Assembly (NCBI GenBank): GCA_963921825.1 | Contig: OY997591.1 | Coordinates: forward strand, 17,231,515 to 17,295,514 | Reading direction: 5' to 3' | Origin: Erodium maritimum | Lineage: Eukaryota > Streptophyta > Magnoliopsida > Geraniales > Geraniaceae | DNA: 64,000 bases | Shown here: in pieces, positions 56,635-64,000 of the stretch | Numbering within the stretch: position 1 is the stretch's first letter | Layout: each line of letters opens with the position of its first letter | Program-made: the position numbers and the translations under genes | Notes under the pieces: model-generated | The model's database searches: none | What the model saw: only the letters and a program-made list of their open reading frames with translations | What the model was told of the DNA's origin: nothing

Positions 56635-57269
56635 TTTACTAAACTTTGTTTGATATACTAAATTGTGTAGCCATTGAAAAGAAGGCAAGTACAATTGGTG
56701 CCCCCATTTTCATTTAGTTTCAAACACAGGTTAGCAACTTAGTATAAATCAGGTTATGGTGTTTTGTGAAGTATGCAAATCAGTTTAGTAATTGACAGTT
56801 TATTGTTTAGGCAGGTACCATGAATCTGGAAGAGTGGAGTATTGAAGGCTTGGAACTTGGAAGTATTGAAGAGGCTTGGAAGAAGAAGCACAGCTCAAAG
56901 AAAAAAAGATGAATATGTTTTTTTTTCATTTTGTTGTCCATTTTGTTTGAATTCCAAACTGTTTTAAGTTTGTAACTTTTAATTATTGAGGTATTAGTTC
57001 TAGGATTGAAAAAATATATCTGTTTTTGCTTAGAGTTAATTTTATTTTGAAGTAGATTTTGGGCTGTATAAGGCCCAAAATCGTAAGCCCAAAACAGGCC
57101 CAACGGTTAACGGTTAGGTTGGTTTTTAACCAACAAAACCGGCGGTCAAAATGACTGGTTGGTTAATATTTGGCCGGTTACCCATGGGCCACAACCGACA
57201 AGGTCGGTGCGGTTACCAGAATAGCCTCCCGGTGCCGGTCACCGATCGTTGGACAGCCCTAGTTTCAAA

Positions 57270-57759
57270 AGGGGACATCAATTCTCAGATAGAGGGAGCC
57301 GGATTCAATTTAGGAGAGACGGTGGAGAAGGCAAGTACAAAAGTTGTTTTTTTTGTAAAGGGCTCCCGCGGAGATTTCAAACTATTTTCGGATGGTAGCC
57401 TATCGATATTTGAACTTTGGTAATTTGTATTTAGAATTAGAGAATTAGGTGTGTAATTCTCGGATTATTTCTCAGATAATACAATATGCTCGTCGTTGTA
57501 CCGTGGATGTAGGCAGATTACCTAACCACGTTAAAGTCTCGGGTTCTCTGTTTAATTTTCTGTACTTTAATTATTGTTCCGATAATTTCGCGTTTACCAG
57601 ACATTTAGTAATTATCGACTGGGTCCTGGGATCGAGGGTTGGATAATCAAGGTTATCAGTGTTTGTTGTGGATTGAATCGCGTCGATTCTTTTCCAAAGA
57701 TCTGATTGATTTTTCGAGTGAGTCTTTTATTTCGGGTTTGGGGTACTGAATTTACTACA
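57270..57759 (+). repeat. Probable copia 5' LTR (right part)
   Basis: Sequence ending TTTACTACA lies two bases before a primer site. If the LTR began at TGTTGAAGTAATTGG (49688), before the hAT insertion, it would be about 520 bases long once the hAT and one target copy are removed, a normal copia LTR size. The left limit is inference. Confidence 0.5.
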
Positions 57760-57761
57760 AG

Positions 57762-57773
57762 TGGTATCAGACT
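57762..57773 (+). promoter_or_regulatory. Copia primer binding site
   Basis: TGGTATCAGACT matches the iMet primer site TGGTATCAGAGC at 10 of 12 positions. Confidence 0.7.
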
Positions 57774-57856
57774 ATTGGTTGAGCTACAATTGGTAGTTGT
57801 GCATCCTGGTTTTGGCTAATAGATTGGTTAGTGTTGTTATCACTGTATTTGTGAAT

Positions 57857-58687
57857 ATGTCTGGTAAAGCATCCACATCTCGGGATGAGGGTTATGTGAA
57901 GGTCCATGAATTCGATATTCTTCGGTTCAGTGGACGGAACAATTTTAAAACTTGGCAGATGGCTTGTAAAGACATTCTTGTTAGTTTGGATCAATTTGAT
58001 GCGTTGGGAGATAAACCATCAAGGGGTGATCAACTTGAGAGATGGAACCAGATGGATAAGATAGCTTGTAGTATGATCCGTTTGTGTCTTTCTCGGAATG
58101 TGGCCTACAATTTTGCAGATGAGACGACCGCCAAAGGTATTTGGGATAAGCATCAGGCTATGTATCTTTAAAATAATCAGATGAGTGTGATGTACATGCA
58201 GAAGAAGCTCTTCACTTTCAAGCTACAGTCAGGTAAACGTATGACTGATCATATCACTGAGTTTGAGTGCTTGTACTCGGATTGTGTTAGCTTGGAAGCT
58301 AAGTTTGAAGATAGTCAGAAGGATTTATTCTTGTTGATTTCTTTGTTGCCGGAATAGGTGTCATTTGTTGATCAGATGAGTATGATGAACAAGGAGAAGT
58401 TTGTGTATGGTGACATTGTTCCGTTTATACTTGCAAAGGCTTCTAGGAAGAGTGATGTGAGCGAGGACGTTCTAGCACATGGTCTTTTGGCTACAAGAGG
58501 GAGAAATTCAAACAAGAGGTATAACAACAACAATAGAAGTAGTCAATCTCAATCGAAGGGAAGAGATTTGTCTAATGTTGAATATTACAAGTGTAAGCGT
58601 AAAGGACATTACAAGAAGGATTGTCCAGAGTTGAAGGACAATCGCACCAAAACAAGATACGAGAAAAGGCGTGGTAAATGTGGTTGA
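57857..58687 (+). pseudogene. Copia gag, two stops, zinc knuckle lacking its first Cys
   Basis: One frame starts MSGKASTSRDEGYVKVHEFD. It has the UBN2-type capsid region (FSGRNNFKTWQMACKDIL, then WNQMDKIACSMIRLCLS), a stop at 58169, KKLFTFKLQSGKRMTDHI, a stop at 58355, and a basic Asn-rich tail. The knuckle reads YYKCKRKGHYKKDC: the first of the three Cys is a Tyr, so zinc binding would be lost. It overlaps pol by 17 bases in another frame. Confidence 0.85.
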
Positions 58688-59703
58688 GGCACCGGAGATA
58701 GTTGAGGATATTCATATCGACGGTGACCTAGCGCATGCCTTGACTGCGGGTTCTAGTGATCATTTGTATGATGGTTGGTTGTTGGATACAGGGGCTTCTT
58801 ATCACTTGTGTCCGCTTCGAGATTGGTTCACCACTTATCGCGAGGTGGAGGGTCGCTCAGTTTATATGGGTGATTCTCGGCCCTGCAAGATGTTAGGTGT
58901 TGGTACAGTAAGATTCCAACTAGCAGACGGGTCATGTAGACAGCTCACAGAGGTACGTCATATTCTGGATCTTGCAAGAGGGTTAATTTCTCTTGGGGTA
59001 CTTGAAGTTCAGGGTTATATGTACGTTGGTGAGAATGGCTATTGCAACGTTTATCATGGTGACAGGTTGCTATTATCGGAAATTTAGGCATGTCAATCTC
59101 TATTTTCTTCAGGGTAATGTTGTTGAGGGTGGATTTATGGTCTCCACGGTTATTGATGAGAAGAGCTTGGTCCGCACATAGTTATGGAACATGCGTCTAG
59201 GGCATGTAAGTGAGGGTGGACTTAAGACTTTGAGCAGGCGTGGTTTTCTTAGCGGTGACAAGATGGAGAAACTTGATTTCCGTGAGCACTATGTTTATGG
59301 GAAGCAGTGCATGGTCACTTTTGGTGAGGGCATTCACAGCACCGCGGGTATTGTGGATTATATCCATAGTAATGTTTGGGGACCCTCGAGAGTTGCATCG
59401 AAGGGTGAGTTCCGGTATTTTGTTTATTTGATCGACGACTTCAGCGGGAGAGTATGGATCTATACCATGAAACATAAAGATGAATTCAAGGATATTTTCA
59501 CGAAGTGGAAGGCTATGGTTGAGAAGCAGACAGGTAGGGTGATCAAGGTTTTGAGATCTAACAATGACGGTGAGTACACCGAGGATCCCCTTAAGGATTT
59601 TTGTGCACAACATGGCCTTAAGAGACACTTCACAGTGAAAAAGACACCACAACAGAACGGGGTAGCAAAGCGGATGAATCGTACCCTGTTAGAGAGAGCA
59701 TGA
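58671..59703 (+). pseudogene. Copia protease and integrase, truncated; integrase Glu replaced
   Basis: Protease active site WLLDTGASYHLC is at about 58777. Frame 0 ends at 59085 and coding continues in frame +1. The pre-integrase motif LWNMRLGHVSEGGLKTL lies at about 59187. The integrase core shows GIVDYIHSNVWGPSRV (first Asp) and KVLRSNNDGEYTED (second Asp). In QQNGVAKRMNRTLLERA a Lys stands where the catalytic Glu is expected (NGVAERMNRT in the family). It stops at 59701 and coding-like sequence fades by about 59740. Reverse transcriptase and the 3' LTR are missing, lost at or beyond the foldback element that follows. Confidence 0.88.
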
Positions 59704-59870
59704 TGCATGTTGTCCGATCCAGGTTTAGGTAGAATATGTTTAGGCTTATGCTTTACAAACATGATTAGGCTCATACTTAATAGGGTTAAATATTGAAACT
59801 TGCTCTTAAGTATTGGTAACGAACACTGCACTAGCCACGTTTTCAAAATGAACACTACACTACCCTTAAC

Positions 59871-62800
59871 CAAGGTTGTAAAAGGCGTTAGGCGCTAGTC
59901 GGGCGGTGAGGACGTCTAAGCGTCAGGCGGGGACTAGTCGGGGCCTAGGCGGATTTTAATATTTTTAATTACTTTTAAATATATTTTATATAAAATCAAA
60001 GTTTTTGAATAAAAATAAGTTTGTTAGGCACCTCTTCTAAAAACACATAAAGACTAAAAACCATATATAATATAATAAAACACTAAAAATATTACATTAC
60101 ATATATAATAAAAATCTGAATTTACAAATTAAAAATTATATTACTACCCTCAGGCTTTATCCCCTTTCTTCTTCTTTTATTTATTTATTTTGAATTTGTA
60201 TAATTAATAACTATTAATTAATATTCTATTTCCAAGACTATACAATTAATTACAATTTAACTTTTCAAAACCAATCAATCAATTTTATCCTCAGAATACT
60301 GAACCTAATTACGACTATCATTAAATTATAGGAACTAATTTAGTATTCTGACTCAACATATTCCTTTTTCAAGCAATTAACATATCAATTCCTCTTTTTC
60401 TCTTTCATCTTTCTGGTATCTTTTTCTGACAGAAATGACAATATTATTTAATAAATAATAGGATATTGGGTCCATCGAGCGACAAACCCTTATAATTTCA
60501 TAAAGGAAAGAAGTAGAAACCGAAACATAAATATTGAGAAGTAAATGGTGCTCATATGCATAGAGGCGGTCGGGGGGTGAACTGTTGTAGCATCCGGAAA
60601 TACTGATACAGTATGTGCCAACCATAAAGTACTGGTCGAGCAGACCAGGTGATAACTGAACGATATTGGACCGATGACATCCCAGGTAAGTCAGTGTGCG
60701 TCGTCCTCCCTTAAGTGATAGTAATAGGGCTCCTGAACGCGGGATTGCTGACCCCGAAGTGGTAGGGAAGCATCTTCTCGACTGTTGGCAGAACCATTGC
60801 CAACAATCTGCCAGGAAGGGTAAACAGTCGATCAAACCCTTCCTGGGGCTCTAGGCACTCATTCTTGGAGGCGGGGGTGCTTATAGCCCCCTGCCACTGC
60901 ATGTGATGACCCCTTTGAATCCTCCGAGGGCTCCTCCTCCTCTGGTTCCATCTCCCTCTCCAGTCGTTTCTTTCCCGACAAGGATGGTGACATTTCCCTC
61001 GGGAGCCACCCAACCGGGGTCTCATCCTCCCTGACCTCCGGCTGCCTCTCCGGCGGCCAGGCCTCTTGGGACCTCGGGGAGTGTGTGGCCTACTTCCCGA
61101 GGATCCCCCTTTCCACCAGCCTTTCAAGTACGTCCAGTTTGTACCCGGCGTCGCCTTCCCATGCTTCGCCCTTTCCAAACCAGACCTCGGATCCGTCGGG
61201 GCTCTCAGCGATGAGCCCCTTTTGCCCCCCACGACTGGGCACACCGGGAACAGATGACCAGCGCAGTAGCACCCAAAACAATGTTCAGGCAAATGTTCGT
61301 AAGAGATCAACAAGCGAGTACATACTTGGGAGGCCGACATCCTGAACCAAAGCTGACTCTACAACGGAACACGAATGTCCACACTGATCCGGACCTTCAT
61401 GAAGTCACCCCAGCACAGGCCCTCCCTATCCTCATCCACTCCATGACACACCCCAAAGCATTCCCCACCCTGAATCCCACATCCCTCGTCCAAGCCCCCA
61501 CAGGGAGATTCGATACCCTGGCTCAGACAGAAAAATGGTGGAACTCCAGCTCCTGGACCTGCATGTGGTCACGCAGATCCGTGAATAAAATCAGAGAGTC
61601 CCTGAAAGACCAAGGCTCTCCCAGCAGCACCCTATCTCTGTCCTTTGTAGTCTTGAAAAAGAACGCAATGAGACCCCCAACTAGAGGCTTCGCCTCCACT
61701 GCTAATCCCCATGCATCCTCTAGCCTTTCTCCAACAACCTTCCAGTAACACTTATTAGAGGTGAGTACCTTGGCAGCCAGAGCAAAGCGATATAAATTAC
61801 TCTGCCATGTGATCTCCTGCATCGCTACCACCACCTCCCTAATTTTCATCACCCCCATTTGGGATCCGAGTTCCCCCCACCTTGTTAGGGTCTCCATGAT
61901 CCACAAACAGGTTATAGTCCTGACCCCCGTGCACCTGCCCCGCACGAGAACCCATCTGATCTGCTCGGCCCTGACCTGCAGCCCCCTCAGCTTGACCCTG
62001 CCTCGGTCTCGATCCATAACGTGCTGCCCAACGGGACACGTCCCCTTGACCCCCACACGTCCAGCCCGAGTAGGTAGCTCGTCCTTGGCCCAGTGGCCCC
62101 GAGCCTGCCCTCGGTGTCCATGCCTCCTGTGGTCCAGTCAGATCAGCCTGATCCCGATGGCCTGCACGCCTCGCATCCGCCATCAAGCCCAGGCCCGTAC
62201 CAGCAACACCCGAAACCCTAGGAAGCACTGCTTCCGACTGCAGAGCCGCCGTCGCCTTGCTCTTCCTGATTCGCCACGCCGCCGCCTCCGGGGATTCCTG
62301 TTCCGTGTCAGCCGTAGTCGACGAGATCACAATCGGGATGAGGGCCGCCCCATCCCAGAGCGACTCCTCAGACTCGACCTCCACTCGCAGCGTCTCCCCC
62401 TCCGCCACCCGGATGGCCGAACGACGACAATGCTTCGGATGGGGACCCACGGCCTGTATGCGACAAGGTCGCCGTCCCTCCTCCCGGCCGTGCTCTACTG
62501 GGAGTAGAGCACCGGCGATACCACCGTCCTCTCCGTCTCCTCCGGCCACTCCTGGTCCTCCTCGCCACTCACAGCCATGTCCGACCCCATCTCTGGTCGT
62601 CCCAGTTGACTGCCCTGCAAAACTCGATCACTATCGACCATGGTTCTCGTCGGCCCCAAACTTCCCGGCCGCCATTCCTCTCCCCCAACCCCACTCTCTG
62701 CATCACCAGACGAGGGGGAAATCGACCTCTCCACGGATGAAGACGAGCTCATGATCGCGTTCGACAGAGAAGTCTCAAATCGCAAAACCCTAATAGTACC

Positions 62801-63193
62801 CTAGCAGAGCTGTGTTTAAGGCTGCGCTGATAATGGAGTTATCAGTCTCATCTTTCTTGTTTCTCCTTTCTTCATCAACACCATTTCTTCGTTAATTAAG
62901 TCAAGACAGGTAACATAGAGTGGATTAGGCCAGAGAACATCACCATCTACGCCATCTCTACTCTCAAACTCCTATCTTCTCTGGTTTTTTTTGCTTCTTC
63001 TATTTTCGATTCTACGTACGTCGGACGCGTCACTGCCTCGCCGGCATTTTTCCGCCGCCTCGCCACCGCCCAAGCGAACAAAAGTCGGCCGGCCGCCTTG
63101 GTCCACCCGACCCATCTAAATCGGGGCGGCAAGGTGGCTTTTTCCGACTAGTCGGCGCCTAGGCGCCGCCTAGGCCCGACTTTTACAACCTTG
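59871..63193. mobile_element. hAT-like non-autonomous element carrying a LINE ORF1 segment
   Basis: The termini CAAGGTTGTAAAAG and CTTTTACAACCTTG are perfect inverted repeats of 14 bases. The flanks CCCTTAAC (59863-59870) and CCCTTAAG (63194-63201) make a 7-of-8 target duplication. Both ends carry clustered GGCCTAGGCG / CGACTAGTCGG motifs. It lies within the left arm of the foldback MITE. No transposase is present. The interior is AT-rich at 59960-60560 and then has 2 kb of minus-strand LINE ORF1-like sequence. Confidence 0.8.
60711..62752 (-). pseudogene. LINE ORF1, DUF4283 plus zinc knuckle, inside the hAT-like element
   Basis: The minus-strand start is MSSSSSVERSISPSSGDAES at 62752, after a leader AGGGTTTTGCG. 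An acidic, low-complexity region follows, with frame changes near 62500 and 62000. The DUF4283 core lies at about 61760-61500: ALAAKVLTSNKCYWKVVGER, FFKTTKDRDRVLLGEPWSFR and VQELEFHHFSV. A decayed strand NLPVGAWTRDVGFRVGNALG follows. The knuckle CFGCYCAGHLFPVC (Cys-x2-Cys-x4-His-x4-Cys) is at about 61285-61244. A basic Gly/Arg-rich linker runs to about 60860. No ORF2 is recognisable. Domain order matches the remnant at 13648-15016. Confidence 0.7.
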
Positions 63194-63599
63194 CCCTTAA
63201 GTATTGATCACGCGATTTTTTTAGTAAAAATCGATGGAATTTTTCATTCCGTTAGTCATATGATCTCAAGTGTTATATAATGGATGGTAAAATGACATTT
63301 TTTTCCCTTAAGTATTAGACCTCTATACATGTTACAAGGAACAATAACGAGGGTACAATGGTAATGTTCCTTATAACATGTGTATAGGTCGTATAATTAA
63401 GGGGAAACGTCATTTTACCATCCATTATATGACACTTGAGGTCTTATGACTAATGGAATGAAAAATTCCGTCAATTTTTACTAACAAAATCGTGTGACCA
63501 ATACTTAAAGGTAGTGTAGTGTTCATTTTGAAAACGTGGATAGTGTAGTGTTCATGACCAATACTTAAGAGTAAATTTCAATATTTAACCCTACTTAAT

Positions 63600-64000
63600 A
63601 AGATGATTAAGTTTATGCTTACTATATGTTTGTGCTTAGTAACATGAATAGGTACAAAAACTTTAAATTAATAAATATACATATATATAGGGGAGCTTTC
63701 AGGTATAAATCAATCTTTAGATACGAAATACGAATTAATCCCAACTTTGGAATCGTAGAATGCCCAAGGGCTGCGATTTCGCAAGACTGATTTTTTTTCA
63801 CTAAGTTTCTTATTTTTATCTTTCCCGCTTCATTTCAACTCCGATCTAATTTTTTTCTTGCGCCAAAAACTTTATTTTTTCAAGATATATCTATCAAGTA
63901 GCATATTGAATATGTTTTGAAGCACAAAAAACATGTATAAGCAAAAACACAAATTGTTAACTGTGCATTAATGTATGTGTTTGCAACTGCATTTGTATGA
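63600..64000. other. Spacer, nothing recognised
   Basis: AT-rich sequence to the window end, with a short ATATAC run near 63678. No gene was recognised. Confidence 0.3.

Larger units (their letters stand above)
49720..57261 (+). mobile_element. hAT DNA transposon (7542 bp) with a nested solo LTR
   Basis: It starts TAGGGCTGAGCA, and the reverse complement of its right end is TAGGGCTGTCCA (10 of 12). It is flanked by the perfect 8-bp duplication GTTTCAAA at 49712-49719 and 57262-57269, the hAT signature. Both subterminal regions (49770-49900 and 57100-57245) are packed with ACCGG/CCGGT and AACGGTT motifs. It carries a BED-type hAT transposase gene. The nested solo LTR at 50274-53655 accounts for 3.4 kb; without it the element would be about 4.15 kb, a normal size for an autonomous plant hAT. 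Confidence 0.95.
59782..63592. repeat. Foldback MITE, split by a 3.3-kb insertion
   Basis: It begins AGGGTTAAATATTGAAA and ends TTTCAATATTTAACCCT, flanked by the 7-bp direct repeat ACTTAAT (59775-59781 and 63593-63599). Without the insertion it is about 480 bases and folds almost end to end: the arms share CACGTTTTCAAAATGAACAC, TTTTTCATTCC and ATATAATGGATGGTAAAATG in inverted order. It has no coding content of its own. Confidence 0.9.

Noticed and set aside
61254..62507. Long plus-strand frames rich in Pro, Ser and Arg
   Set aside because: Complement of the GC-rich LINE ORF1 on the minus strand, without recognisable motifs.

Overview
This is nuclear DNA from a flowering plant, almost certainly a eudicot. 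It has spliced plant genes with short GT-AG introns, AT-rich spacers, and a dense load of plant transposon families: Ty3/gypsy and Ty1/copia LTR elements, L1-type LINEs, hAT, Mutator-like, PIF/Harbinger and many foldback MITEs. I cannot name the species. Only two genes look intact and cellular: an intronless DEDDy 3'-5' exonuclease (4113-4772, +) and a three-exon WAT1/MtN21-type EamA transporter (15956-17771, -). Nearly everything else is transposon, in various states of decay and nesting. I saw no rRNA, tRNA, CRISPR array or prokaryotic operon.

Layout. 0-7.4 kb: a LINE remnant on the minus strand, two sets of foldback repeats, the exonuclease gene, a small foldback and an orphan hAT terminus. 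7.4-13.1 kb: a complete gypsy chromovirus with 5-bp target duplication, tRNA-iMet primer site and gag-pol in one frame broken by three stop codons. 13.6-15.3 kb: a LINE ORF1 remnant (DUF4283 plus zinc knuckle). 16-17.8 kb: the transporter gene, with a MITE in its first intron. 18-19.4 kb: two Harbinger-type MITEs. 20-24.8 kb: a badly decayed copia element with a recognisable 3' LTR. 25-27.7 kb: a Harbinger-type element carrying only the Myb-like ORF. 28.5-30.5 kb: a minisatellite, a short telomere-like tract and an unidentified GC-rich stretch.

31.5-40.1 kb is a nested block. A copia element is split by a gypsy 5' LTR plus leader (31840-about 35155) and by an insertion carrying two RRM domains and ending in oligo-A (about 36146-38128). 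It is followed by a short minus-strand retroelement (38817-40142). 41.9-44.6 kb holds a decayed Mutator-like transposase. 45.4-48.5 kb holds three PIF/Harbinger elements end to end, separated by single TAA triplets; the middle one carries a decayed DDE transposase.

49.7-57.3 kb is a 7.5-kb hAT element with perfect 8-bp target duplications. Its transposase gene is interrupted upstream by a 3.4-kb solo gypsy LTR in the opposite orientation, itself flanked by a perfect 5-bp duplication. The hAT probably landed in the 5' LTR of a copia element whose primer site, gag, protease and integrase follow to 59.7 kb. That copia gives way to a foldback MITE (59782-63592), into which a 3.3-kb element with hAT-like termini has inserted. 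This last element carries a LINE ORF1 segment.

The genes do not form a pathway. The value of the window is its readable insertion history, two plausible host genes, and a few uncommon derivatives: an ORF1-only RRM retroelement, a hAT-like element with captured LINE sequence, and LTRs carrying fast-diverging minisatellites. I did not find a convincing new molecular system.
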